64,000 bases of DNA from Periweissella fabaria (GCF_918814575.1 NZ_CAKKNS010000003.1:1-64000), one strand, 5' to 3'; shown: positions 30,579 through 39,484, numbered from the stretch's first letter. Numbers and translations are program-made. The notes: generated from the letters alone by a model not told the origin.

Positions 30579-31466
30579 CTAACGAGCTGATGTCAAGCGT
30601 TTGTAGAGTACCTTACCTATCCAGCGTGCTGAAATATTGAAGATAAGAACTGCGATAATCAAGACTGCTGACGCACCAGCTGATACTTGAGCAGCATCAG
30701 GTTGGATACCTTCAGAGTTGATTTTCCAGATGTGTACAGCTAAAGTTTCAGCTGGACGCATTAAGTTTAATGGACTGGCAGCATCAAATGGATTCCAGTC
30801 TGAGAAGTTGAGCGCAGGTGCTGATTGTCCCGCTGTGTAAATCAAGGCGGCGGCTTCACCGAATACCCGTCCAGCTGAAAGGACCACTCCAGTTACAATA
30901 CTTGGTAAGGCGGCGGGGAAAATAACATGAATAACTGTCTCCCACTTTGAAAGTCCTAAAGCCGCTCCGGCCTCACGTTGTAAATCAGGAATTGATTTCA
31001 ATGAACCTTCAACTGAACGTGTTAATAATGGTAAGTTGAAAATGGTTAAGGCAATCGCTCCAGAAAGGATTGAGAAGCCAAGTTTTAACTTAACAACGAT
31101 TAATAAGAATCCGAATAACCCCACCACAACAGATGGTAATGAACTCAAAATTTCAATGGCTGTTCGAATGATTGTTGTAAAAATATTTTGCTTTGCATAT
31201 TCATTCAAGTAAATTCCGGCTCCCAAAGCAATTGGAAATGAAATCAACATTGTAATAAATAAAAGGTAAATTGAATTAAACAATTGGAAGGCAATCCCAC
31301 CACCAGCTTGGAATGCTAATGAAGGACTAGTCAAGAAATGCCAACTTAAGTGTGGCACACCGTTAAATAAAATAAATCCAAGTAAACCTGCTAAGAGAAG
31401 AATCACTAATCCCGCAATTAAGTATAGGATTGCCGTTGCAATCTTATTAGAAACTTTTGCATTCAT
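30579..31466 (-). CDS. pstA: phosphate ABC transporter permease PstA
   Basis: The 295-residue inner-membrane permease has about six helices and the binding-protein-dependent transport loop EAGAALGLSKWETVIHVIFPAALPSIVTG. It pairs with PstC to form the phosphate channel. Its ATG shares a base with the pstC stop (TAATG), so translation is coupled; GGGAG lies upstream inside pstC. Confidence 0.96.
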   Translation of the reverse strand: MNAKVSNKIATAILYLIAGLVILLLAGLLGFILFNGVPHLSWHFLTSPSLAFQAGGGIAFQLFNSIYLLFITMLISFPIALGAGIYLNEYAKQNIFTTIIRTAIEILSSLPSVVVGLFGFLLIVVKLKLGFSILSGAIALTIFNLPLLTRSVEGSLKSIPDLQREAGAALGLSKWETVIHVIFPAALPSIVTGVVLSAGRVFGEAAALIYTAGQSAPALNFSDWNPFDAASPLNLMRPAETLAVHIWKINSEGIQPDAAQVSAGASAVLIIAVLIFNISARWIGKVLYKRLTSAR

Positions 31467-32386
31467 TATTTCAATTCTCCCTTCTTGCCAATCAAACGAA
31501 TAATGATGTTAAATACTAATGACATAAGTAACAAGATTAATGCTAATGTCCAAAGAACATCGTTTTGCATTGAACCCATCACGGTATTTCCGATACCTTG
31601 AGTCAAAATAGATGTCAAAGTAGCCGCTGGGCTAGTTAAGTTAGCTGGTAAAATTGGCGCGTTCCCAACAACCATTTGAACTGCTAGGGCTTCACCAAAC
31701 GCCCGCGCCATCCCAAACACGATCGCAGTTAAAATACCTGGTGTTGCTGCCCGTAAAATAACTTTATAAATTGCTTGCCAACGGGTTGCCCCAATTGCCA
31801 ATGCAGATTCACGGTAGTAATGTGGCACAGAGCGGAGAGTATCAACTGTCATTGAAGTTACAGTTGGTAAAATCATTACAAATAATACGACTGTCCCGGC
31901 TAATACCCCGAATCCTGAACCACCAAAAATATGCCGTTGAAGCGGTACGATCACTGTCAAACCAATGAACCCATACACAACTGATGGAATCCCAACCAAT
32001 AATTCAATAACTGGTTGTAAAATTCGTGAACCATTTTTTGGTGAAATTTCAGTCATGAATACGGCCGTTCCGATTGCAAAAGGGGTTGCAATAATTGCTG
32101 ACAATACTGTAATTAAGAACGAACCAACTATCATTGGGAGTGCCCCAACTTCTGGTTTACCATGTGCGTCCGTTGAACTAGGATTCCAAGTCTTACCACT
32201 TAAAAAATCCCAGACATTGATTTTATCAACAAAAAATGTTGATAATCCTTTCGATGCGATAAAGTAAAAAATTGAAATAACGATTACAGCAATCAAAATT
32301 AATGCTGCCATCGTAATTGACCGCCCAAAACGTTCACGCTTGGTTGCAATTGATGTTTTTAATAAACTTTCACGGATTTGATCCAT
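31466..32386 (-). CDS. pstC: phosphate ABC transporter permease PstC
   Basis: The 306-residue permease has a cytoplasmic N-terminus, about six helices, and the transport-loop motif ESALAIGATRWQAIYKVILRAATPGILTAIV. The ATG at 32386 has GGAGAG about seven bases upstream; a longer in-frame version to 32440 has no ribosome binding site. In most lactic acid bacteria pstS comes directly before pstC. Here there is instead a long leader with a Pho box, an orphan Shine-Dalgarno and a terminator-like hairpin, and pstS lies about 10 kb away. Confidence 0.95.
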   Translation of the reverse strand: MDQIRESLLKTSIATKRERFGRSITMAALILIAVIVISIFYFIASKGLSTFFVDKINVWDFLSGKTWNPSSTDAHGKPEVGALPMIVGSFLITVLSAIIATPFAIGTAVFMTEISPKNGSRILQPVIELLVGIPSVVYGFIGLTVIVPLQRHIFGGSGFGVLAGTVVLFVMILPTVTSMTVDTLRSVPHYYRESALAIGATRWQAIYKVILRAATPGILTAIVFGMARAFGEALAVQMVVGNAPILPANLTSPAATLTSILTQGIGNTVMGSMQNDVLWTLALILLLMSLVFNIIIRLIGKKGELK

Positions 32387-32548
32387 GAGCACTCTCCTTC
32401 TAATTAACCCACTTAAGTACATATTGCTCTTATACGGCACAATTATGTATCAAAAGTCATCTACTAAGTTAGCAGATAATGTAATTTATGTTTGCTAAAT
32501 TCTAAGTTCTGCTAAATAAACAATAATATTCTATTTCTTTTAATCAAC

Positions 32549-32578
32549 AAAAAAGTCCGTGTCGAAATATTCGCCACG
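32549..32578 (-). terminator. terminator-like hairpin in the pstC leader
   Basis: On the minus strand the arms CGTG-CGAA/TTCG-CACG (one mismatch, TAT loop; 32558-32578) are followed after three bases by six T. It lies between the Pho-box promoter and pstC with no gene ahead of it, so it may attenuate the pst operon or be a relic of a pstS-pstC intergenic terminator. Confidence 0.55.
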
Positions 32579-32592
32579 TTTATCTTTTGTAT

Positions 32593-32599
32593 CCTCCCC
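32593..32599 (-). other. orphan Shine-Dalgarno sequence without a usable start codon
   Basis: GGGGAGG on the minus strand is the strongest ribosome binding site in this leader, yet the codon at normal spacing is ATA and no ATG or TTG follows in range. A GTG 15 bases on would open only a 22-codon frame that runs through the hairpin. The site lies just downstream of the Pho box, where pstS would begin in related genomes. Confidence 0.5.
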
Positions 32600-32651
32600 T
32601 GCATAATTTTCGTATATCTAATTTACTTACTAGGTAAGTATACGTAAATAA

Positions 32652-32690
32652 CGTAAATCCGCTGTAGTGGTAATGTAAATGTTTTGTAAA
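32652..32690 (-). promoter_or_regulatory. Pho box upstream of pstCAB-phoU
   Basis: Written on the plus strand, half-sites CGTAAA (32652), TGTAGT (32663), TGTAAA (32674) and TGTAAA (32685) are spaced exactly 11 bases apart; on the minus strand they read TTTACA-like. This matches the TT(A/C/T)ACA direct-repeat structure of PhoP sites in Bacillus. The two best half-sites form TGTAAATGTTTTGTAAA, which is repeated identically upstream of phoP. Confidence 0.8.
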
Positions 32691-32706
32691 TATTCCTGAA
32701 CGTACT

Positions 32707-32743
32707 AAAAAAAACGCCTAATCTAGCAACTAATTAGACGTTT
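32707..32743 (-). terminator. terminator after phoR
   Basis: On the minus strand AAACGTCTAAT/ATTAGGCGTTT (one G-U pair) is followed by eight T. It lies about 32 bases past the phoR stop and ends the phoPR transcript before the pst promoter. Confidence 0.85.
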
Positions 32744-32774
32744 AATTTATGTAACACTTAGTTATATTTAATGT

Positions 32775-34163
32775 TTATACGGTATTGAAAACCACTGTAA
32801 TCGTGGTCCCCACACCAACTTGACTTTTTAAACTAATTTCACCATTTAACTTAGTAACTAACTCTTTCACAATCGCTAGTCCTAAGCCGGTTCCACTAGC
32901 AATCTGTTGGGTTCTTGAGGCATCCCCACGATAAAAGCGTTCAAATACGCGTGGCACTTGCTTACTCGGAATACCAATACCATTATCTTTAATTTCTAAC
33001 TGCCAGCCCTCATTAATTAGTTGCGCCGTAATCACGACTTTCCCACCATCTTTATTGTACTTAATGGCATTACTGAGTAAGTTTTTAACAATTTGGGTTA
33101 GGTAATTTGCTTTTGTATTAACGGCAAAAGTGGTTGGTGTAGCATTAATGACTTGCACTTTTTTATTAGCTGAGATTCTTGACATACTAGTAACCTCATC
33201 ATCCAACCAAGTTTTAATTTCAAGTGGTTCATCATTTTTCTCATCCCCAACGTCAGCCGTTGAAAAACGCGAAATTGATAACACATCTTCAACTAAATCA
33301 ATGAGGCGCTTGCTTTCATTGTTAATGATTGTCAGAAATTGATCTAACGTTGCCGGATCATCTTTAGCACCAGCTAGTAGCGTTTCTGCAAAGCCATTAA
33401 TCGCTGTAATCGGTGTTTTTAATTCATGTGAAGCATTTGAAACAAAATCAACTTGCATCTGTTCCAACTGAACGACTTCTGTTAAATCATAGATGATTAT
33501 CACAACTTGAAAATGCGTTTTCGATGTTTCGTGATAAACCATTGTAACTTCAAGGTGTTTAATCCCCTCTTCGGTCTCAATCTGAATGGCCTTGCGTTGA
33601 TCTTGATGGGTTTCCATCATATTTTCAAGCATCGCTGTTAAGGCGTAATGATTGGTAATAATACTGTATAACGCTTCGCCAATTACTAAATCAACGCCTA
33701 GTAATTGGTTGGCTGCGGCATTCATAATCTTAATTTTTCGATGATGGTTAACAACTAATACCCCTACTGGCAAGTGCTGAATTAATGTTGATAATTCACC
33801 TTCGCGCCGACGTAACCAATAAACTTTATTACTTTCAAATGATTGCACTTTATTAATGGCGTTAATCACATCATAATATGGATCACCCTTGTCTAACAAA
33901 ATATGACTAGGATTTTTTTCGGCAGCAATAGCTTCCAATTTTTCCGTCATTGCATTCAAATATGTCTGCCGTTGCGTCACAATCATCGTATACATGCAAA
34001 TTTGAATAATCGTTAAAACAATGCTGGCAATAATTGCAACCCACACAAAATTCAACTTCAGCATCGTATCTAAAATATGCACCAAAATCAACACAATACT
34101 AATATTAATACTTAATAAAACAGTGCTAATTAAAATAATTCGACGCCATACTTGCTTTTGCAT
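32775..34163 (-). CDS. phoR: phosphate-sensing histidine kinase PhoR
   Basis: The 462-residue membrane kinase has two N-terminal helices (about 9-32 and 37-60) with only a short loop between, a PAS-like region (about 130-230), the phosphorylation box FVSNASHELKTPITAINGF and a HATPase domain with N, G1 (DNGIGIP) and G2 (GTGLGLAIVKEL) boxes. The near absence of an extracellular domain fits sensing through PhoU/Pst rather than a ligand. It follows phoP by three bases and precedes the pst operon. Confidence 0.93.
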   Translation of the reverse strand: MQKQVWRRIILISTVLLSINISIVLILVHILDTMLKLNFVWVAIIASIVLTIIQICMYTMIVTQRQTYLNAMTEKLEAIAAEKNPSHILLDKGDPYYDVINAINKVQSFESNKVYWLRRREGELSTLIQHLPVGVLVVNHHRKIKIMNAAANQLLGVDLVIGEALYSIITNHYALTAMLENMMETHQDQRKAIQIETEEGIKHLEVTMVYHETSKTHFQVVIIIYDLTEVVQLEQMQVDFVSNASHELKTPITAINGFAETLLAGAKDDPATLDQFLTIINNESKRLIDLVEDVLSISRFSTADVGDEKNDEPLEIKTWLDDEVTSMSRISANKKVQVINATPTTFAVNTKANYLTQIVKNLLSNAIKYNKDGGKVVITAQLINEGWQLEIKDNGIGIPSKQVPRVFERFYRGDASRTQQIASGTGLGLAIVKELVTKLNGEISLKSQVGVGTTITVVFNTV

Positions 34164-34166
34164 GGC

Positions 34167-34874
34167 TTAATCCTTCTTAACTACAAATTGGTATCCAAAG
34201 CCACGGACCGTTTTTAAAATCTGCGGATTTTTTACATCCACCTCTAATTTTTCACGTAAGTGTGAAATATGAATATCCACCATCCGAGTTTCACCCGCAT
34301 AATCATATCCCCAGACGCCACTAAGAATTTCTTCACGACTAAGTACCCGGTTTTTACGTTCAACTAAAAATAGTAAAAGTTCAAATTCTTTCGGGGTTAA
34401 ATTAATATCATTGCCTTCGATAGTTACTGATTTACGATTTTTATCAATTTGGACGCCTGAGAAACGTAAAATTGCACTACTTTCACCTTTATCACTTGTT
34501 GCTGCCATTTCTTCATAACGTCGCATTACCGCCTTCATTCGGGCTAAAACTTCACGTGGACTGAATGGTTTCGTAATGTAATCATCAGCACCAATTTCTA
34601 ACCCCAAAACCTTATCGAATTCATCACCTTTGGCGGTAATAATAATAATTGGCGTCTTCACTTTTTCTTGGCGTAATTTTTTAGTGACATCAATCCCATC
34701 CATTCCAGGTAACATTAAATCTAATAAGATTACATCATACTGATTCGTTCGCCCAGCTTCAAATGCTTGTAAACCATCATTTACAACTTGCACTTCGTAA
34801 TTTGCTTGCTTTAAATTATATTCGAGCAATGTTGCAATTGCCGGTTCATCATCGACCACCAAAACTTTTCGCAT
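34167..34874 (-). CDS. phoP: response regulator PhoP (OmpR family)
   Basis: The 235-residue regulator has a receiver domain (KVLVVDDEPAIATLLEYNL; phospho-Asp in DVILLDLMLPGMDG, about residue 52; Lys in YITKPFS) and a winged-helix output domain (LTPKEFELLLFLVERKNRVLSREEILSGVWGYDY). As the partner of PhoR next to the pst genes it is the likely activator binding the TTTACA repeats in this window, including a set upstream of itself. Confidence 0.94.
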   Translation of the reverse strand: MRKVLVVDDEPAIATLLEYNLKQANYEVQVVNDGLQAFEAGRTNQYDVILLDLMLPGMDGIDVTKKLRQEKVKTPIIIITAKGDEFDKVLGLEIGADDYITKPFSPREVLARMKAVMRRYEEMAATSDKGESSAILRFSGVQIDKNRKSVTIEGNDINLTPKEFELLLFLVERKNRVLSREEILSGVWGYDYAGETRMVDIHISHLREKLEVDVKNPQILKTVRGFGYQFVVKKD

Positions 34875-34922
34875 TCCTAAACCCTCACAGATATATATTT
34901 ACTATAAGTATACCAAACTAAT

Positions 34923-34956
34923 AAAAAAGCGATACATCAACTGATGTATCGCTTTT
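34923..34956. terminator. terminator after prfB, in front of phoP
   Basis: The stem AAAAGCGATACATCA/TGATGTATCGCTTTT is 15 perfect pairs with a two-base apex and is followed on the minus strand by T-rich sequence. It closes the secA-prfB unit. It also lies between the Pho box and phoP. Confidence 0.85.
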
Positions 34957-34972
34957 GTAAATGTTTTGTAAA
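34945..34972 (-). promoter_or_regulatory. Pho box upstream of phoP (autoregulation)
   Basis: Plus-strand half-sites TGTATC (34945), TGTAAA (34956) and TGTAAA (34967) are 11 bases apart. The two good ones form TGTAAATGTTTTGTAAA, identical to the core of the pst Pho box. The first half-site lies inside one arm of the prfB terminator. A -10-like TATACT follows about 40 bases downstream towards phoP. Confidence 0.7.
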
Positions 34973-34979
34973 CATAAGT

Positions 34980-36095
34980 TTATTCTGGGTTTTGTAAACT
35001 TAATTTCCATTGTAAGTACGCCATAATAAACGGATCGATATTTCCGTCCATGACCGCTTGTGGATTACTTGTTTCAAAATTCGTCCGATGATCTTTAACC
35101 ATACTATACGGGTGGAATACATACGAACGAATTTGTGATCCCCAACCATTTTCCATTTGTTCACCCGCAATTGCGGCCCGTTCTTGTTCCTTTTTTTCCA
35201 TTTCTAATTGATACAACTTTGATTTCAACATCGCTAAGGCCGTATCTTTATTTTGGAATTGTGAACGTTGTGCCTGAGATGCCACCACAATACCAGTTGG
35301 AATGTGTGTTAATCGTACAGCGGAACTAGTTTTATTAATATGTTGTCCCCCAGCACCAGATGCCCGGAAAACGTCCATCTTGATATCATCCCAACTAATA
35401 TCAACTTCGACACTATCATCAATTTCTGGCATAACATCGATTGACACAAATGAAGTGTGCCGGCGACCAGCTGAATCAAAGGGTGAAATACGAACAAAGC
35501 GGTGGACCCCTTTTTCAGAACGTAAATAACCATACGCATTGTATCCTTTGATTGCTAGTGTTACCGATGATACACCGGCTACGTCATCGGGTTGATAGTC
35601 CATGACTTCAACTTTGAAATCATGTTGTTCAGCCCAACGGGTATACATGCGAAATAAATTCTGACCCCAATCAGCAGATTCTGTTCCACCTGATCCTGGG
35701 TGAATTTCTAAAATCGCGTCGTTAGCATCATATGGCTCATTTAATAATTGTGCAAGCCGATAGCTTTCAAGTCTTTCTTCTAAAGCCACAATCTCAGTGT
35801 CTAACTCTAGTTGTAAATCTTCATCTGGTAATTCTGCTAATAATTCAATTGTGGTCCCAATGTTATCAACGCCATCTACTAAGTCAGTATATTCATCCCG
35901 CCGTTTTTTTAGTTGATTGGTTTCATCAATCACCTTTTGTGCTGCCTGATTATCATTCCAAAAGGCACTTTGGCTCATTTCATATTCATTTTCAGCAATC
36001 TGACCATCCAACGCATCTAAATCTAATGACTCACCAAATTTAGTAACTTCTAGTTGCATGGTTTCGAGTTTTTTCTTTGCTTCACTTAATTCCAT
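34980..36095 (-). CDS. prfB: peptide chain release factor 2, encoded without a programmed frameshift
   Basis: RF2 reads UGA and UAA and triggers peptide release. The 371-residue protein has the tripeptide SPF (204-206) and the catalytic GGQ (249-251, in GAGGQHINKTSS). In many bacteria prfB holds an in-frame UGA near codon 25 that is bypassed by +1 frameshifting; here the matching place reads GESLDLD (about 21-27) in one continuous frame, with no CTTTGAC slip site. The ATG has AGGAGG ten bases upstream. It follows secA, the usual order. Confidence 0.96.
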   Translation of the reverse strand: MELSEAKKKLETMQLEVTKFGESLDLDALDGQIAENEYEMSQSAFWNDNQAAQKVIDETNQLKKRRDEYTDLVDGVDNIGTTIELLAELPDEDLQLELDTEIVALEERLESYRLAQLLNEPYDANDAILEIHPGSGGTESADWGQNLFRMYTRWAEQHDFKVEVMDYQPDDVAGVSSVTLAIKGYNAYGYLRSEKGVHRFVRISPFDSAGRRHTSFVSIDVMPEIDDSVEVDISWDDIKMDVFRASGAGGQHINKTSSAVRLTHIPTGIVVASQAQRSQFQNKDTALAMLKSKLYQLEMEKKEQERAAIAGEQMENGWGSQIRSYVFHPYSMVKDHRTNFETSNPQAVMDGNIDPFIMAYLQWKLSLQNPE

Positions 36096-36132
36096 TAACT
36101 AATAACCTCCTTTTATTCACATTTTTTATATT

Positions 36133-36169
36133 AAAAATCGCATGATTCATAAAACGAATCATACGATTT
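36133..36169 (-). terminator. terminator after secA
   Basis: AAATCGCATGATTC (36135-36148) pairs with GAATCATACGATTT (36156-36169), with one mismatched or G-U position, and T-rich sequence follows on the minus strand. It lies between secA and prfB, so prfB needs a promoter of its own or read-through. Confidence 0.8.
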
Positions 36170-36178
36170 CCGTACTAA

Positions 36179-38542
36179 TTACATTGTTAAGTTTTGACGA
36201 ATTTCAGCTTTCATGAATAAACGAGTTACGTCATATTCAATATCTGCGATCATTTCCTCAAACATCCGGAAACCTTCTGATTGATATTCAACCAACGGGT
36301 TCAATTGACCATATCCACGTAAACCAATCCCTTGACGTAATTGATCCATCGCATCAATATGATCTGTCCAGTGGCTATCAACAACACGTAAAATAACAAC
36401 TCGTTCAAATTCAAGCATTTGTGCTTGTTCGTAAAGCAATTTAGCCTTCTCGTTATAAATACCGAGAGCTTTTTGATATAGGTAATCAATCAATTGTTCT
36501 TTACCTTTACCACCTAAATCGTTAAGTGACAATGAATCTTCCGGCACAATAACTGATGTAGCAAAATCAACAATCGCATCTAAATTCCATTCGGCTTGTT
36601 TACCAAACGTATGCGCATCAACAACTCGAGTAATAGTCCGCTTAACCATTGGTAATAATACGTTCTTTAAATCTTTGGTTTCATCAATAATTTGATTACG
36701 TTCACGGTAGATAACTTCACGTTGCTCACGCATAACATCATCGTACTGCAAGACATTTTTACGTGAATCGTAGTTATTACCTTCAACTCGTTTTTGAGCT
36801 GATTCAACTGAGCGTGTAATCAAGCGATTTTTAATTACGGCGTCATCATCTTCAAGGTTCATACGTTCCATAATGGCCCGAATTTTTTCACCACCAAAAC
36901 GTTGCATCAAATCATCTTCAAGTGATAAGAAGAATTGTGAATATCCTTTATCACCTTGACGACCTGAACGCCCCCGTAATTGATTATCAATCCGCCGTGA
37001 TTCGTGACGTTCAGTTCCGATAACCGCTAAACCACCTAATTCAGAAACTCCAGGTCCAAGCTTAATATCAGTTCCCCGACCAGCCATGTTAGTCGCAATA
37101 GTAACGGCCCCACGTTGGCCAGCATTAGCAATAATTTCAGCTTCTTTTGCGTGGTTTTTGGCGTTTAAGACATTATGTGGAATGTTCTCGTTATCTAGTA
37201 AGTGCGCTAAATATTCTGATGTTTCAACAGCAACTGTCCCAATCAAGATTGGTTGCCCTTTACTGTGTAATTTTTTGACTAACTCAACCACTGCATCAAA
37301 TTTATTTTTCAATGATGGGTAAAGTAAATCGGCTTCATCAAGACGCGCAATTGGCCGGTTAGTTGGAATTGAGATAACTTCCATATTATAAATTTCACGG
37401 AATTCTTCTCGTTCAGTTTGTGCAGTACCAGTCATACCTGATAACTTCTTGTACATCCGGAAGAAGTTTTGGTATGTGATATTCGCCATCGTCTTGTTTT
37501 CATCTTGAATTTCAACATGTTCTTTGGCTTCAATAGCTTGGTGTAAGCCATCTGAGAAACGACGACCATCCATAATCCGACCAGTAAAACTATCAACAAT
37601 CATAACTTCATCGCCAGAAACAACGTAGTCCTTATCTTTTAACATGATAAAGTTAGCACGTAAACTTTGATCCAAGTGGTGTGTTAATGCTGTGTTTTCA
37701 GCATCATACAAATTATCAAGATTAAAGAAGTCTTCTGCTTTTTTAATCCCAGCATCTGTTAACGTAATTGTCTTAGATTCTAAATCAACCTTATAGTCAT
37801 CTTTAACTGTCAATGTTTTAACAAAGCGGTCAGCACGTTGGTATAAGGCAGTTGTTCCAGATGATGGACCAGAAATAATCAACGGTGTTCGAGCTTCATC
37901 AATTAAAATTGAATCAACTTCATCGACAATTGCGAAGTTCAATGGTCGTTGTGAACGATCTTCAGGATCTGTCACCATGTTATCACGTAAGTAATCAAAG
38001 CCTAATTCAGAATTAGTTGAGTATGTGATATCAGCTTGATAAGCAGCCCGTTTTTCTTCAGGGCTCATATCAGATGCATTAACACCAACTGATAAACCAA
38101 GCCAGTTATATACTTCACCCATTTCAGCGGCATCACGTGCTGACAAGTATTCATTAACTGTCACAACGTGCACTCCGTTACCAGAAATTGCATTCAAATA
38201 CACCGCCATTGTGGCTGTCAAAGTCTTACCTTCACCAGTGCGCATTTCGGCAATGTTACCTTCATGTAAAACCGTTGATCCCATAATTTGAACACGGAAT
38301 GGAAATAATCCTAAAACCCGTTTATCCGCTTCACGAATTGTTGCAAATGCTTCAGGTAATAACTTATCTAAAGATTCACCTTTTTTGTATCGTTCTTGAT
38401 ATTCGGTTGTTTTAGCCTTTAATTCTTCATCGCTCAATGCAGCCATTGCATCAGCATGGCTTTCAACCTTGTCAGCAATTTTGCCTAGTCGCTTTAAATC
38501 ACGGGTATCACTTTCAATCCATGTGCGTAAAAAGTTAGCCAT
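36179..38542 (-). CDS. secA: preprotein translocase ATPase SecA
   Basis: SecA drives export of signal-peptide proteins through SecYEG. The 787-residue protein shows the DEAD motor with Walker A MRTGEGKT, the [23 protein letters not shown] block, the preprotein cross-linking region, and [12 protein letters not shown] and the GRSGRQGD motif in the second motor domain. It ends at ...[11 protein letters not shown], lacking the short cysteine-rich zinc tail of many SecA proteins, as is normal for this length class in lactobacilli. It has a clear promoter upstream and is followed by prfB. Confidence 0.98.
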   Translation of the reverse strand: MANFLRTWIESDTRDLKRLGKIADKVESHADAMAALSDEELKAKTTEYQERYKKGESLDKLLPEAFATIREADKRVLGLFPFRVQIMGSTVLHEGNIAEMRTGEGKTLTATMAVYLNAISGNGVHVVTVNEYLSARDAAEMGEVYNWLGLSVGVNASDMSPEEKRAAYQADITYSTNSELGFDYLRDNMVTDPEDRSQRPLNFAIVDEVDSILIDEARTPLIISGPSSGTTALYQRADRFVKTLTVKDDYKVDLESKTITLTDAGIKKAEDFFNLDNLYDAENTALTHHLDQSLRANFIMLKDKDYVVSGDEVMIVDSFTGRIMDGRRFSDGLHQAIEAKEHVEIQDENKTMANITYQNFFRMYKKLSGMTGTAQTEREEFREIYNMEVISIPTNRPIARLDEADLLYPSLKNKFDAVVELVKKLHSKGQPILIGTVAVETSEYLAHLLDNENIPHNVLNAKNHAKEAEIIANAGQRGAVTIATNMAGRGTDIKLGPGVSELGGLAVIGTERHESRRIDNQLRGRSGRQGDKGYSQFFLSLEDDLMQRFGGEKIRAIMERMNLEDDDAVIKNRLITRSVESAQKRVEGNNYDSRKNVLQYDDVMREQREVIYRERNQIIDETKDLKNVLLPMVKRTITRVVDAHTFGKQAEWNLDAIVDFATSVIVPEDSLSLNDLGGKGKEQLIDYLYQKALGIYNEKAKLLYEQAQMLEFERVVILRVVDSHWTDHIDAMDQLRQGIGLRGYGQLNPLVEYQSEGFRMFEEMIADIEYDVTRLFMKAEIRQNLTM

Positions 38543-38606
38543 AAATCTACATCCTTCTTTTCAATTCTATTTTCGTTTGAATATTGATACTTAGTTAAAA
38601 TACTCC

Positions 38607-38634
38607 AATATATATACTATCAGAAAGTATGCAA
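38607..38634 (-). promoter_or_regulatory. secA promoter
   Basis: Minus-strand TTGCAT (38629-38634), a 16-base spacer and TATATT (38607-38612), about 65 bases before the secA start codon. Confidence 0.55.
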
Positions 38635-38720
38635 TGATTAAAGAAACTGACGGTAAAAAAACTGATTTTTTATCCTATTTAATAATGTCTTTATATAACT
38701 GCTCGTTATTTTCTAACACC

Positions 38721-38760
38721 AAAAAAATAGCCAGGAAAATTTTATTTCCCGACTACTTTA
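38721..38760 (-). terminator. terminator after hpf
   Basis: On the minus strand GTAGTCGGGAAA pairs with TTTTCCTGGCTAT (with G-U pairs), followed by seven T. It lies about 48 bases after the hpf stop. The rest of the gap up to secA holds the secA promoter. Confidence 0.75.
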
Positions 38761-38807
38761 TTTTTTATCTATACCCAATTAATAACCAGGGCCATTTAAA
38801 TTTTTAA

Positions 38808-39359
38808 TTAATCACGTTCAGCTTCAATCAAACCATATCGACCATCGGCCCGACGATAAACAACATTCACACGTTGATCTTCATCTTCAAAAATAAAGAA
38901 TTCATGGCCAAGTAGTTCCATTTGAAGCACTGCTTCTTCAGAATCCATTGGTTTCAATGAAATGTGTTTGTTACGAACAATTTCTAATTTATCTTCTGCT
39001 TCAACTTCTGCATCGACAGTTTCACCAACAAAATCTAAACCTTTATATCCTTTTTCACGTGACTTACGGTTAACCTTAGTCTTGTGTTTGCGGATTTGAC
39101 GTTCTAATTTATCAACCACTAAATCGATTGCTGCATACAAATCAGTCTCTGTATGTTCAGCCCGTAACGTTAGGTATGGCAATGGAATTGTCACCTCAAC
39201 TTTAGCGGCTTTTTCTGGGTAAACGCCCACTTTTACATGTGCTAATGAATCTGTTGTGTCATCTAAGAAACGGTTTAATTTTTCTAAACGTTTTTCAACA
39301 TATTCACGAATAGCATCTGTAACCTCAATGTTCACACCACGTACATCAATTTTTAACAT
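38808..39359 (-). CDS. hpf: long-form ribosome hibernation promoting factor
   Basis: The 183-residue protein has the N-terminal Hpf/YfiA domain (about 1-100, starting MLKIDVRGVNIEVTDAIREYVEKRLEKL) and the C-terminal dimerisation domain (about 125-183, ending RRADGRYGLIE) that lets long HPF pair 70S ribosomes into inactive 100S particles in stationary phase. AGGGGG precedes the ATG. It has its own promoter and a conspicuous inverted repeat in its short leader. hpf next to secA is the typical arrangement. Confidence 0.96.
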   Translation of the reverse strand: MLKIDVRGVNIEVTDAIREYVEKRLEKLNRFLDDTTDSLAHVKVGVYPEKAAKVEVTIPLPYLTLRAEHTETDLYAAIDLVVDKLERQIRKHKTKVNRKSREKGYKGLDFVGETVDAEVEAEDKLEIVRNKHISLKPMDSEEAVLQMELLGHEFFIFEDEDQRVNVVYRRADGRYGLIEAERD

Positions 39360-39378
39360 AATAAAAATCCCCCTTCGA

Positions 39379-39400
39379 CTTGAAAGATATAACTTTCAAG
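39379..39400 (-). repeat. inverted repeat in the hpf leader
   Basis: CTTGAAAG and CTTTCAAG form a perfect 8-base inverted repeat around ATATAA, ending about six bases upstream of the Shine-Dalgarno and about 20 bases before the start codon. It has no T-tract. It could be an operator or an RNA hairpin next to the ribosome binding site. Confidence 0.6.
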
Positions 39401-39444
39401 GTTTTGGTGTTAGCAAATATCCTATATCCGCTTACCTTACTATA

Positions 39445-39474
39445 ATTATAAACCATATTTACATAAAATGTAAA
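39445..39474 (-). promoter_or_regulatory. hpf promoter
   Basis: Minus-strand TTTACA (39469-39474), an 18-base spacer and a perfect TATAAT (39445-39450). The start would lie near 39438, about 80 bases before the hpf ATG. Confidence 0.6.
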
Positions 39475-39484
39475 CGAATTCACT

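Noticed and set aside
32519-32576. Possible 22-codon leader peptide (GTG start) in the pst leader
   Set aside because: The GTG lies about 15 bases from the strong Shine-Dalgarno, too far, and the peptide runs through the terminator hairpin with no run of a regulatory amino acid.
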